A stretch of DNA of 25,828 bases from NCBI GenBank assembly GCA_002292265.1, contig DBBQ01000018.1:35226-61053 (forward strand), read 5' to 3'. This stretch comes from Flavobacteriaceae bacterium UBA980 (GTDB lineage: Bacteria > Bacteroidota > Bacteroidia > Flavobacteriales > Flavobacteriaceae). This document shows, one piece after another, positions 7,947 to 16,128 of the stretch. The position numbers and the translations under genes were made by a program. Under the pieces are notes generated by a model that ran no database searches, was not told the origin of the DNA, and worked only from the letters and a program-made list of their open reading frames with translations. Numbering within the stretch: position 1 is the first letter of the stretch; every line of letters begins with the position of its first letter.

Positions 7947-8654
7947 TTATTCCTTACAATAACATGGAAGATCGCCAAAGGTAAATGAAATTGTCAAACC
8001 AGTAAAAATATACCAGTCATTATTCCCGATATTTCCGAATTTGTAGGCAGGATTGTCGGCAAATTCATTTTCAGGATTACTGCCGTCCAAATTGTCTGTC
8101 AAAGTATAGCGAACCCCTACTTCAAAACCAAGTACAAAAAATGGATTGGGATTGATCTTAACTCCCACATTCAGGGGGATGGCTATTTCTTCATCTTTTC
8201 CGTAATCATTTCTCAGGGGAGGGTTAAAAGGCCCGTCTGGTGTGAGGTAAAACTGATCGTATCTAAAGTAGCTTAAACCGTAAAAAACATAAGGTGTAAA
8301 ACTCATCTCGGGGGCGTGCAAATTAAACTCACTAAAATTGATTTCTATTCCAGCGGTAACCTCTTGTAATGAATTTTCCACCTTGTAGGACCTGGAGAAA
8401 CGATTCAGATCGTTGTTTCTGTATTCGTTTTCCATTAAATTTGTAAGGGTAAACCCGCCTCTTAATGAATAGCGATCGGTTACATTCCATTTGTACACCA
8501 CACCATAAGCAAATGCATTGGGATCTAAATACCGATGGGACCCCACATCGCCCACATAATTACTTCCACCAAGAAAAACACCTACTTCATGGAACTGGGC
8601 TGAGGCAACGGTTGCTAAGAAAAAGCAAGCGAGAAAATATTGTTTTTTAAGCAT
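7947..8654 (-). CDS. DUF6089 family outer-membrane beta-barrel protein
   Basis: The 235-residue protein has a signal peptide (MLKKQYFLACFFLATVASAQ) followed by alternating amphipathic strands, as in small outer-membrane barrels. The start EVGVFLGGSNYVGDVG and the segment VTAGIEINFSEFN...FTPYVFYGLSYF match the DUF6089 family seen next to uppS/bamA in Bacteroidota (recognised from memory). The C-terminus DWYIFTGLTISFTFGDLPCYC ends in a strand followed by a short Cys-containing tail. No biochemical function is known to me. Its stop touches the uppS start with no gap, so expression is tied to envelope biogenesis; it may be a structural or assembly-related protein (inference). Confidence 0.85.
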   Translation of the reverse strand: MLKKQYFLACFFLATVASAQFHEVGVFLGGSNYVGDVGSHRYLDPNAFAYGVVYKWNVTDRYSLRGGFTLTNLMENEYRNNDLNRFSRSYKVENSLQEVTAGIEINFSEFNLHAPEMSFTPYVFYGLSYFRYDQFYLTPDGPFNPPLRNDYGKDEEIAIPLNVGVKINPNPFFVLGFEVGVRYTLTDNLDGSNPENEFADNPAYKFGNIGNNDWYIFTGLTISFTFGDLPCYCKE

Positions 8655-8716
8655 CGGTTTTAACTTACGGGACAGCCGTAGTTTTTTTGTGTTATATAAA
8701 CCGAAAAAGCCTTGTT

Positions 8717-9598
8717 TTATTGTATGTTGCGAGAGTCATGACCCCAAAAAAGTTTTTCGCGTAGGGTGTCGAAAAAGGAGGTTCCGTCTAATTGTACGGT
8801 CAGTGCGCTAAATTTCGCTTTTCTTATTGAAATATCATTGCCGTTTTCAAGGGTCAATATTCTGGAATCTAATGAGAGCAGGTGGGTATTCCCTCGTCCT
8901 TCAACTGAGATTTCAAAAGTGGTATGATCGGGAACAATCAACGGACGCATATTGATGTTGTGTGGTGCAATGGGGTTGACTACAAAACAGTTAGAAGAGG
9001 GCGTAACGATAGGTCCGCCACTACTTAGAGAGTATCCTGTAGAGCCTGTCGGAGTGGCAATGATTAACCCATCTGCCCAGTAGGAGGTCAAAAAATGATC
9101 ATCCAATTTTGTATCTATACGCAACATTGAAGTTGTGTTTTTTCTGTTGATGGTGACTTCATTGAGCGCATATCCAAATTCTTGTAGTGCTTCTGAAGGG
9201 TCCTTTGATGTAACTTCTAATAAGGAGCGTTCCACAAGAGTGTACTTTCCTTGAAAAAATAAATCGAATCCTTCCTTGAGTGTATCTCTTTTTACTGAGG
9301 TTAAAAAGCCTAGTCGGCCTGCATTGATCCCCAAAATGGGGATCTTCGTATCTCGGATAACTGCAATGGACCGCAACAGTGTCCCATCTCCGCCTACCGA
9401 GAATAAGAAATCTACATTTTCCTCTAGAGTGACGTTGTCGGTAAAGTAAGTGTACTTTTCGCCCTCTTGTCCTAAATGTTTTTTCATACGATCTACCAAA
9501 AGGAAGTGATGACCATTCGCACTGAGGTATTCAATTACTGTTTTAATATAAGTAATTGAGGTGGGTGAAAAAAAAGCACTGTAGATCGCGATACGCAT
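8717..9598 (-). CDS. nadK: NAD kinase
   Basis: NAD kinase phosphorylates NAD to NADP, using ATP or polyphosphate, and is the only known route to NADP in bacteria. The 293-residue length is typical. The GGDGT motif (residues 69-73, with catalytic Asp71) and the glycine-rich WADGLIIATPTGSTGYSLSSGGP segment are diagnostic, and NPIAPHNINMRPLIVPD is the conserved downstream block. The N-terminus MRIAIYSAFF from ATG at 9598 is standard. It is the first gene of the minus-strand block leading to uppS-bamA-OmpH, with 62 bp to the DUF6089 gene, and it has a candidate -7 box at 9624-9631. It is divergent from pdxJ. Confidence 0.95.
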   Translation of the reverse strand: MRIAIYSAFFSPTSITYIKTVIEYLSANGHHFLLVDRMKKHLGQEGEKYTYFTDNVTLEENVDFLFSVGGDGTLLRSIAVIRDTKIPILGINAGRLGFLTSVKRDTLKEGFDLFFQGKYTLVERSLLEVTSKDPSEALQEFGYALNEVTINRKNTTSMLRIDTKLDDHFLTSYWADGLIIATPTGSTGYSLSSGGPIVTPSSNCFVVNPIAPHNINMRPLIVPDHTTFEISVEGRGNTHLLSLDSRILTLENGNDISIRKAKFSALTVQLDGTSFFDTLREKLFWGHDSRNIQ

Positions 9599-9623
9599 GA
9601 TGACAATTCTAAGTGTAAAGGTA

Positions 9624-9631
9624 CAAAACTA
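9624..9631 (-). promoter_or_regulatory. Candidate -7 box for nadK
   Basis: The minus strand reads TAGTTTTG, a perfect TAnnTTTG. It would start transcription near 9617, leaving a leader of about 19 nt to the nadK ATG. A TTTG that could be the -33 element lies at 9657-9660, but the 25 bp spacing is longer than usual. Confidence 0.5.
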
Positions 9632-9710
9632 GACAGAACGTGCTTTTAACCCCAGCAAAAATAAATTCCTTTCCAAGTGTTAATTGTTTTTTAATTCCAT
9701 AGGAAGAAGA

Positions 9711-9718
9711 TACTTTTG
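9711..9718 (+). promoter_or_regulatory. Candidate -7 box for pdxJ
   Basis: TACTTTTG is a perfect TAnnTTTG 11 bp before the pdxJ ATG, predicting a very short leader. A TTG at 9684-9686 could be the -33 element (24 bp spacer, slightly long). The 131 bp nadK-pdxJ divergent region is the longest gene gap in the window; besides these two boxes I see nothing else in it. Confidence 0.55.
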
Positions 9719-9729
9719 TAAAAAAAAGC

Positions 9730-10446
9730 ATGACAGCACTCAGTGTAAACATAAACAAAGTGGCCACCTTGCGAAATGCTCGAGGAGGAAACCAGCCCAA
9801 CCTTTTGGAAGTCACGAAAGATTTACAGCGATACGGAGCCCAGGGAATCACCATTCACCCGAGACCCGACCAGCGTCATATCCGATACGAGGATGCTTTG
9901 GCTTTACCTGAAGTAGTTCAAACAGAGTATAATATAGAGGGAAATCCTATTCCTGAGTTTACAGATTTGGTTCTAAAAATTAAACCTACTCAGGTGACTT
10001 TGGTTCCCGATGCCGAAGATGCAATTACCTCTAATGCGGGATGGGATACTCTAAAACACAGAGATTTCCTCAAAAAGAGCATCAAACAATTTAAGGAGCA
10101 AGGCATCCGTACTTCCATTTTCGTGGACCCTAAAATAGAAATGATCGAAGGAGCCCTTGAAACGGGAACAGACCGGATCGAGTTGTACACCGAAGCATAT
10201 GCGGCGGGTTACGAAACCGATAGGGAACAGGCCATTGCTCCCTATGTGGCAGCAGCAGAAAAAGCTGTTGCGTTGGGAATTGGAATTAATGCGGGTCATG
10301 ATTTGAGCCTTGATAATCTTGCTTATTTTGCCCAAAATATTCCTGAATTATTAGAAGTTTCCATTGGACACGCCCTTATTTGTGAAAGTCTTTATTTGGG
10401 ATTTGAAAATGTAATCCCAATGTACCTTCAACGCCTGTCCCATTGA
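9730..10446 (+). CDS. pdxJ: Pyridoxine 5'-phosphate synthase
   Basis: PdxJ joins 1-deoxy-D-xylulose 5-phosphate and 3-amino-2-oxopropyl phosphate to form pyridoxine 5'-phosphate, the last ring-closing step of the DXP-dependent vitamin B6 pathway. The 238-residue TIM-barrel protein shows the conserved LSVNINKVATLRNARGG start, the catalytic HPRPDQRHI motif (43-51), QVTLVPD, GIRTSIFVDP, IELYTEAYA, INAGHDLSLDNL and SIGHALICE. All expected catalytic blocks are present. It is followed by an alpha/beta hydrolase whose TTG start overlaps the pdxJ stop, so the two are translationally coupled. Confidence 0.97.
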   Translation: MTALSVNINKVATLRNARGGNQPNLLEVTKDLQRYGAQGITIHPRPDQRHIRYEDALALPEVVQTEYNIEGNPIPEFTDLVLKIKPTQVTLVPDAEDAITSNAGWDTLKHRDFLKKSIKQFKEQGIRTSIFVDPKIEMIEGALETGTDRIELYTEAYAAGYETDREQAIAPYVAAAEKAVALGIGINAGHDLSLDNLAYFAQNIPELLEVSIGHALICESLYLGFENVIPMYLQRLSH

Positions 10447-11222
10447 GTATTCTCCACAGTAATATCATCGGAACAGAAGGGAAAGAGCTGTTGATTCTGC
10501 ATGGTTTTTTAGGCATGGGAGACAATTGGAAATCTCATGCAAAGAATTTTGCTTCACTAGGTTATCGTGTGCATTTGATAGACCAGAGAAATCATGGAAG
10601 AAGTTTTTGGAGCACTTCTTTTTCCTATCGTCATATGGCGCAAGACGTGGTGGATTATTGCCAAGCGCAAGGTTTTCAAAAGGTCTTTGTCTTGGGGCAT
10701 TCTATGGGTGGAAAAACGGTAATGCATCTTGCTTGCGATTTTCCTGAATTGGTCAGTGCATTTATAGTGGCGGATATTGCACCTAAAAAATACGCTCCGC
10801 ACCACCAGCAGATTTTAAATGGATTAGCTCAGCTGGACTTTGATAAAATTGACTCCAGAGCAGTGGCAGATCAAGTGTTGTCAAACCATGTCCTGGAACC
10901 CACGACAAGGCAGTTTTTGTTAAAAAATTTGTATTGGATATCACCAGGAAAATTAGGTCTTCGGGTGAATATTGAGGTGCTGAAAAAGGCCAGCGATGCT
11001 ATCGGTGAAGGATTGAATCCAACGGTACAGTCTAAGTTACCGTGCTTATTTATTAAAGGAGAAGCTTCCGATTATATTTTAGATACAGACCTCCCTAGTA
11101 TCAAACATCATTTTCCAAATGCGTCGATCACCACTATTCCCAAAGTAGGTCATTGGTTACATGCCGAGAATCCAAAACTATTTTTTGAGGAGGTTCGCTC
11201 TTGGCTAGGGAAACAGGCTTAA
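10443..11222 (+). CDS. Alpha/beta-fold hydrolase (YbfF-like esterase)
   Basis: A 259-residue soluble alpha/beta hydrolase. The oxyanion-side motif LHGFLGMGDNW (about 19-29), DQRNHGRS (47-54), the nucleophile elbow GHSMGG with Ser87 and the C-terminal VGHWLH with the catalytic His are all intact. DNW after HGFLG and the DQRNHGRS block are typical of the YbfF group of acyl esterases/thioesterases. The real substrate is unknown. The start is TTG at 10443-10445, overlapping the pdxJ TGA (TTGA). Later ATG codons would remove the first strand and the HGFLG loop, so the TTG is well supported. The coupling to pdxJ may be only operonic. Confidence 0.88.
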   Translation: MSILHSNIIGTEGKELLILHGFLGMGDNWKSHAKNFASLGYRVHLIDQRNHGRSFWSTSFSYRHMAQDVVDYCQAQGFQKVFVLGHSMGGKTVMHLACDFPELVSAFIVADIAPKKYAPHHQQILNGLAQLDFDKIDSRAVADQVLSNHVLEPTTRQFLLKNLYWISPGKLGLRVNIEVLKKASDAIGEGLNPTVQSKLPCLFIKGEASDYILDTDLPSIKHHFPNASITTIPKVGHWLHAENPKLFFEEVRSWLGKQA

Positions 11223-11263
11223 TATTTAACAACCCAGAGAAAAATTGTGATATTCATTTGAAC

Positions 11264-11296
11264 TTGAGGTTCTACCACCCACTTGTTTTACTTTTG
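11264..11296 (+). promoter_or_regulatory. Candidate promoter for the GNAT-aspartate kinase operon
   Basis: A TTG at 11264-11266 lies 22 bp before TACTTTTG at 11289-11296, a perfect TAnnTTTG box. This is the best -33/-7 pair in the window. The predicted start leaves a leader of roughly 10 nt before the ATG at 11314. Confidence 0.55.
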
Positions 11297-11313
11297 TATT
11301 TCAATTACAACAT

Positions 11314-11799
11314 ATGAAAGCCATCGTGCGTAAAGCAAAACGAAGTGATAGTACTTCTATTCTGAACTTGATCAAAGAATTGGCACTCTTTGAAAAAGAA
11401 CCCGAAAGTGTACAATTAACTGTCACAGACATTGAGCAGCATGGCTTTGGAGACCAGCCCAAGTTTGAATGCCTGGTTGCAGAAGTGGAGCAGCAGGTGG
11501 TAGGGATGGCATTGTATTATCCTCGTTTTTCTACATGGAAAGGACCTACATTTCATCTGGAAGACTTGATTGTTTCTGAACAATTTAAAGGAAAAGGTGT
11601 TGGAACGCAGTTGTATTCCGCCTTTATAAAGCAATCCTACGAAGTAGGAATGGAACGGATCGAATGGAATGTATTGGACTGGAATACTCCTGCAGTAAAA
11701 TTTTATGAAAAAAGTGGCGCCCAAGTGTTGACAGACTGGCGTACCGTACAAATGCATCGACCTGCGATGAAAAATTATTTAAACACCACTACACAATGA
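11314..11799 (+). CDS. GNAT family N-acetyltransferase (diamine/thialysine acetyltransferase-like)
   Basis: A 161-residue acetyl-CoA-dependent N-acetyltransferase. Motif A (FKGKGVGTQL, 91-100) forms the pyrophosphate-binding loop. Motif B (LDWNTPAVKFYEKSGA, 121-136) contains the conserved Asn and Tyr131. The stretch ELALFEKEPESV near the N-terminus and HLEDLIV resemble the spermidine/spermine and thialysine N-acetyltransferase (SSAT-like) group, so small amines or amino acids are likely substrates (inference from family). The stop overlaps the next start as ATGA, so it is coupled to an aspartate kinase. The pairing might reflect lysine-analogue metabolism, but could be chance. Confidence 0.85.
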   Translation: MKAIVRKAKRSDSTSILNLIKELALFEKEPESVQLTVTDIEQHGFGDQPKFECLVAEVEQQVVGMALYYPRFSTWKGPTFHLEDLIVSEQFKGKGVGTQLYSAFIKQSYEVGMERIEWNVLDWNTPAVKFYEKSGAQVLTDWRTVQMHRPAMKNYLNTTTQ

Positions 11800-13046
11800 A
11801 TGTATTTAAATTTGGAGGTGCTTCTGTAAAAGATGTAGCAGGGGTTAAGAATCTTATATCCGTTCTCACTACGGTGGGTCATGAGAACACCCTCGTAGTT
11901 ATCTCCGCTATGGGTAAAACCACCAACGCTCTGGAACAGATCATCGAAGACTATTTTAAAAACAAAGAACAAACCCCAGCGGGAATTCTTCCGTTGAAAC
12001 AGTATCATATCGATATTGTCAAAGGACTCTTTAAAGAACAGAGCGCTGAGGTAGAAGAGGTAATTCATAAACTTTTTGAGGAGCTTTTGAGTTTTTTCAA
12101 GTTCAATAAATCTCCGAATTATAGTTTTGTATACGACCAAGTTGTGAGCTATGGAGAACTTCTATCTACAACCATTATTCATTACTATTTAAAGCATGAA
12201 GGTTTCAACAGCTCCTGGCTAGATGCGCGAAACTGTATCAAGACCGATGATTATTATCGTGCAGCAAACTTAAACTGGGAGCTTACTCAAAAAAGTATAA
12301 GTACTGAGGTAGGAACCAAGCCTCTGGTCATCACCCAAGGTTTTATCGGGAGCAATTCGAATAATTTTACCACGACTTTAGGCAGAGAAGGGTCGGATTA
12401 TTCTGCTGCGATCTTTGCCTATGCTTTAAACGCTGAATCCGTTACCATTTGGAAAGATGTTCCGGGTGTGCTCAATGGAGATCCACGCGTATTTCAAAAT
12501 ACTCAATTGCTCCATCAGATTTCTTATCGAGAGGCGATTGAACTCGCTTTTTATGGCGCTTCCGTGATTCATCCAAAAACCCTGCAGCCCCTTCAACGCA
12601 AAGAAATACCACTCTATGTAAAATCTTTTGAAAACCCGAAAGCTTCGGGGACTGCCGTTTCCAAAGGGAAGACTTTAGAACCCTATATCCCTTGTTATAT
12701 TGTAAAAAAGGATCAGGTGTTGTTGCGTTTGTCATCCATAGACTTTTCGTTCATAGTAGAAGAAAACATCAGTTATATTTTTGGTTTACTGCACGAATAC
12801 CAGATGCCAGTAGAATTGATTCAAAACTCGGCCATCAGTTTTTCAGTATGTATCAATAATAAATACAAGCGTTTGGAAGAACTGGTATTGGTTTTGCGTT
12901 CTCGTTTTAATGTAGAAGTGACTCCTAAGGTAGATTTGTATACCATACGCCATTTGGATGAGGAGGCTTCTCAGTTTATTAAAAAAATGGGCAAGCCTGT
13001 TCTCTTAGAGCAACGGACAGAAGAAACGGCTCAGTTTGTGGTTTAG
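11796..13046 (+). CDS. lysC: Aspartate kinase
   Basis: Aspartokinase phosphorylates aspartate at the entry to lysine, threonine, methionine and diaminopimelate synthesis. The 416 residues show KFGGASVKD (5-13), VVISAMGKTTN, the FIGSNSNNFTTTLGREGSDYSAA nucleotide/aspartate site, and VTIWKDVPGVLNGDPR, all typical amino-acid-kinase blocks. After about residue 300 there is one recognisable ACT-type half (ISYIFGLLHEYQMPVELIQNSAISFSV). The second ACT half is short and lacks the usual inhibitor-binding pattern, so feedback control may differ from E. coli LysC. It is monofunctional: no homoserine dehydrogenase is fused. It starts inside the GNAT stop codon and converges with the dehydrogenase gene, with one base between the two stop codons and no terminator between them. 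Confidence 0.92.
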   Translation: MNVFKFGGASVKDVAGVKNLISVLTTVGHENTLVVISAMGKTTNALEQIIEDYFKNKEQTPAGILPLKQYHIDIVKGLFKEQSAEVEEVIHKLFEELLSFFKFNKSPNYSFVYDQVVSYGELLSTTIIHYYLKHEGFNSSWLDARNCIKTDDYYRAANLNWELTQKSISTEVGTKPLVITQGFIGSNSNNFTTTLGREGSDYSAAIFAYALNAESVTIWKDVPGVLNGDPRVFQNTQLLHQISYREAIELAFYGASVIHPKTLQPLQRKEIPLYVKSFENPKASGTAVSKGKTLEPYIPCYIVKKDQVLLRLSSIDFSFIVEENISYIFGLLHEYQMPVELIQNSAISFSVCINNKYKRLEELVLVLRSRFNVEVTPKVDLYTIRHLDEEASQFIKKMGKPVLLEQRTEETAQFVV

Positions 13047-13047
13047 A

Positions 13048-14004
13048 CTAGTCCGTAAGATTCGAGGCTTTAATTTTATCCAAAATCGTTTGTGCCAATT
13101 TGCGGTGACTCTCAACAGTCCATCCACCCACATGTGGGCTAAGCAATACTTGATCTGAATGAATTAAATAACGTAACGCTTCGGGGAGTTTTGAGCTGTT
13201 AAAAATCGAATGAAACGAACTGGATTCATATTCCAAAACATCCAGTCCAGCACCAAGAATTTTACCTGTTTTTAAGCCTACTACTAAGTCTTCTGTAACC
13301 ACGGCTTTTCCTCTTGCCGTATTGAGAAACCAAAAGGGGTGTTGCATTTGATCGATAAAATGTTGATCGACCATGCCATTTGTTTCAGGAGTTTGAGGAA
13401 TGTGCAAACTCAAAACCTGTGCTTTTTGCTGAAGTTCTTCCAGCGAAACTTGTCGTGCATAGGTATCCCCTACGTTAGGGAGAATATCATGACAAAGGAC
13501 CTCGATCTCAGTAAAGCCAGCTAATTTTTTAGCAAAACTTTTACCCGTGTTTCCATAACCTAGTAGGCCAACCGTTTTGCCTTCCAATTCCCAACCCCGA
13601 TGTTCCTCTCTTAGCCAAGATCCGCTGACGATACTTTGGTGGCCCAATCGCAGTTTGTTCAGTAAACTCAGTAGCATACCCAGGGCGTGTTCTCCAACTG
13701 CATTGCGATTTCCCTCGGGTGCTGCAAGGAGTGCTATATTTTTTGATTCGGCATAGGCACGATCAATAGTTTCTAATCCGGCACCTACCCGCGCGATGAA
13801 TTTTAGTTCGGGTGCTGCGTCCATACAAGTTTTATCGACTGGGAACCGACTTCGAATGACTAGCCCTGTAGCGTTCTTTAATTCTGGAAGAAGTTCCTCA
13901 AAAGGAACCGTATAGGCCAATCGATTTTCAAACCCAAGAGATTCTAAACCTTCAAGTAACAACGGATGATTTTCATCTACATGAAGGATTTTAGGAGCGT
14001 TCAT
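13048..14004 (-). CDS. D-2-hydroxyacid dehydrogenase (3-phosphoglycerate dehydrogenase-like)
   Basis: An NAD-dependent D-isomer 2-hydroxyacid dehydrogenase of about 318 residues. The Rossmann motif GLLGYGNTGKSFA and the catalytic triad are present: Arg in NTARGKAVV, Glu in GLDVLEYE, and His in LLSPHVGGWT. It lacks the C-terminal ACT/regulatory domain of long SerA proteins, so it belongs to the short form. It could be the 3-phosphoglycerate dehydrogenase of serine synthesis or a related reductase; sequence alone does not decide. The ATG at 14002-14004 forms a TAATG junction with the mgtE stop. An ATG nine bases upstream (14013) adds only MLL. It is the last gene of the serS operon; no serC or serB is in the window. 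Confidence 0.88.
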   Translation of the reverse strand: MNAPKILHVDENHPLLLEGLESLGFENRLAYTVPFEELLPELKNATGLVIRSRFPVDKTCMDAAPELKFIARVGAGLETIDRAYAESKNIALLAAPEGNRNAVGEHALGMLLSLLNKLRLGHQSIVSGSWLREEHRGWELEGKTVGLLGYGNTGKSFAKKLAGFTEIEVLCHDILPNVGDTYARQVSLEELQQKAQVLSLHIPQTPETNGMVDQHFIDQMQHPFWFLNTARGKAVVTEDLVVGLKTGKILGAGLDVLEYESSSFHSIFNSSKLPEALRYLIHSDQVLLSPHVGGWTVESHRKLAQTILDKIKASNLTD

Positions 14005-15362
14005 TAAAAGCATAAAATAAATTGAGCGATGTAAAAGAAAAGAAAGATCCCAAAAATATCATTTGCGGTAGTGATAAAGGGCCCTGTTGCGATGGCGGGG
14101 TCAATTCCTTGTTTGTTTAAAATGATCGGTACAAAGGTACCCACCAGTGCCGCTACGACGATAACCAACATCATGGAACCGGCAATGGTAGCACTTACCA
14201 AGAAGGATTGATCAATAAATTGACCAAAAATAAGAAGGACCAGTGCCAGTGAAAGTCCGTTGATTAAACTGAGTCCAACCTCTTTGACCAGTCGGTTAAA
14301 GAGGGAACCTTTAACGGTGTCATTTGCGATTCCTTGGACAATGATAGCAGAAGATTGTACCCCTACATTACCTGCCATTGCAGCAATGAGTGGGGTGTAG
14401 AAAAATAAATTGCGTAGTGCAGGTCGCTCCATAATTGTTTCAAAATCTTGTAAAATAAATACGCTTCCCAATCCTCCCAGCAGCCCCAAAAAGAGCCAAG
14501 GGAGTCGCGCCTTGACCAAGTCAAAAATTCGGTCGTCGGCTTCTACATCGGCAGAAATTCCTGCAGCCAACTGGTAGTCTTTATCAGCTTCTTCTTTGAT
14601 GACATCTACAATATCATCAATCGTAATTCGGCCTAAAAGTTCTTTGTTGTTATTGACTACGGGAATGGCTTCCAAATCGTACTTCGACATAATCTTAGCG
14701 ACTTCCTCACTGTCTTGTTCTACCGTTACGAAGTCCACCTTGGGGATATAAATATCCTTTACTTTTGCTCGGGAATTAGCAGTGATCAAATCCTTAAGAG
14801 AAAGACGTCCCTTGAGTCTGTTTTTTTCATCCACCACATAAATGGAGTGGACACGGGTTACGTTTTCGGCTTGAGAACGCATTTCGTTAAGGCATTTGAG
14901 GACACTCAGATCTTCATTTACTTTGACCAACTCTTTGGCCATTAGCCCTCCTGCCGTATTTTCGTCGTAGTTTAAAAGCTCTCTAATATCGCTGACATGT
15001 TCATCATCATCGATCTGAGACATTACTTTTTCTTGGCGTTCTTCGGGTAGTTCTAAGATGATGTCAGCGGCATCGTCGGTATCCAGTTCCAAGACCTCTT
15101 TTGCAATTTCTTTTACTGAAAGTTGTTCTAAAATACCTTCTCTAATATCAGGATCTACTTCAGCCAAAGCGTCTGCAGTTTTATCACTTCCCAAAAGTTT
15201 TATCAGATAGGTAGCTTCATCTATGGAAAGGGTTTCTATGATTTCACTGAGATCAGCGTAGTGGGCAGGCTTGAGTTTTCGTTTTAAACGTGTGGTGTCC
15301 TCCTTTGCAATAAGGTTTTTGATCTCGGCTGTAAATGCGGAATCAATTTGAAATGTTGCCAT
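14004..15362 (-). CDS. mgtE: Magnesium transporter MgtE
   Basis: MgtE is an inner-membrane Mg2+ channel gated by cytoplasmic magnesium. The 452 residues contain the N-terminal superhelical domain (about 10-130), with DADDAADIILELP-type repeats and YDENTAGGLMAKE, a CBS pair (about 130-255, IYVVDEKNRLKGRLSLKDL and LEAIPVVNNNKELLGRITIDDIVDV), then five membrane helices from about residue 285. The pore signatures AAMAGNVGVQSSAIIVQG and GPFITTANDIFGIFLFF are intact, including the Asp of the selectivity region. I chose the ATG at 15362, which overlaps the ksgA 3' end by 20 bp. The longer frame to 15425 would add 21 residues that are unrelated to the family and read through ksgA. Confidence 0.95.
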   Translation of the reverse strand: MATFQIDSAFTAEIKNLIAKEDTTRLKRKLKPAHYADLSEIIETLSIDEATYLIKLLGSDKTADALAEVDPDIREGILEQLSVKEIAKEVLELDTDDAADIILELPEERQEKVMSQIDDDEHVSDIRELLNYDENTAGGLMAKELVKVNEDLSVLKCLNEMRSQAENVTRVHSIYVVDEKNRLKGRLSLKDLITANSRAKVKDIYIPKVDFVTVEQDSEEVAKIMSKYDLEAIPVVNNNKELLGRITIDDIVDVIKEEADKDYQLAAGISADVEADDRIFDLVKARLPWLFLGLLGGLGSVFILQDFETIMERPALRNLFFYTPLIAAMAGNVGVQSSAIIVQGIANDTVKGSLFNRLVKEVGLSLINGLSLALVLLIFGQFIDQSFLVSATIAGSMMLVIVVAALVGTFVPIILNKQGIDPAIATGPFITTANDIFGIFLFFYIAQFILCF

Positions 15363-16128
15363 GGCCAATCTGTTTTGCAAGTTGGACGAAGTCCTTTCCC
15401 GAGAGCTTCTCTGGACGTAGGTCAAAGATACTATCTTCTGTCAACATTTTGGGGATATTCAATGTTTTTAAACAATTTCTGAGGGTTTTGCGGCGTTGTT
15501 GAAAGCTCAGCTTGACCAGTTGAAACAGCAGTACTTCGTCACAATCCAAATGAAAATCGGTTTTGCGAACTAATCGGATCACTGCAGAATCTACTTTTGG
15601 TGGAGGTTTAAACACCTGCGGAGGGACATGAAAAAGGAGTTCGGTCTTGTAGAACAATTGAGTAAGGACGGAGAGGATTCCATATTTTTTAGAGCCCGGG
15701 GGTTCACAAATTCGTTCTGCTACTTCTTTTTGGAACATTCCGCTAAAAAAAGGAATTTGATCTCGGTTTTCAAGAGTTTTAAAGACGATTTGGGTGGAAA
15801 TATTATAGGGAAAGTTTCCGATGATTGCAAAGGGCTCTTCACCAAAAGTTTTTTTAAAATCGAGTTTTAAAAAGTCACCTTCAATCAGATTAACCTGATT
15901 TTCATCGTAGGTATTTTTTAGATAAGCTACCGATTCTGAATCGATTTCTACCAGGTTTAAAGATTGAGTTTCTGAAACTAAAAATTGAGTCAGTACTCCC
16001 ATCCCCGGGCCAATTTCAATGATGTTTGAATACTTTTGGAAGTCGAGTGTTTCGGCAATACGTCGCGCAATAGTTAAATCTGTCAAAAAGTGTTGCCCCA
16101 ATTTCTTTTTTGCGCGAACGGGTTTCAT
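15343..16128 (-). CDS. ksgA: 16S rRNA dimethyladenosine transferase (KsgA/RsmA)
   Basis: KsgA dimethylates two adjacent adenines (A1518/A1519 in E. coli numbering) in helix 45 of 16S rRNA and acts as a late checkpoint in small-subunit assembly. The 261-residue protein has the N-terminal KKKLGQHFLTD, SAM motif I EIGPGMGVLT (38-47), acidic motif EID (61-63), EGDFL, and the catalytic IV motif NFPY (105-108). The C-terminal helical domain with QQRRKTLRNCLK is also present. ATG at 16128 overlaps the DUF4286 stop (ATGA), and its 3' end overlaps mgtE by 20 bp. The ksgA-mgtE pairing appears operonic. Confidence 0.96.
   Translation of the reverse strand: MKPVRAKKKLGQHFLTDLTIARRIAETLDFQKYSNIIEIGPGMGVLTQFLVSETQSLNLVEIDSESVAYLKNTYDENQVNLIEGDFLKLDFKKTFGEEPFAIIGNFPYNISTQIVFKTLENRDQIPFFSGMFQKEVAERICEPPGSKKYGILSVLTQLFYKTELLFHVPPQVFKPPPKVDSAVIRLVRKTDFHLDCDEVLLFQLVKLSFQQRRKTLRNCLKTLNIPKMLTEDSIFDLRPEKLSGKDFVQLAKQIGHGNISN

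Noticed and set aside
15363..15425. Longer N-terminus for MgtE
   Set aside because: The extra 21 residues come from the ksgA 3' coding region in another frame and do not resemble MgtE; the ATG at 15362 gives the usual length.
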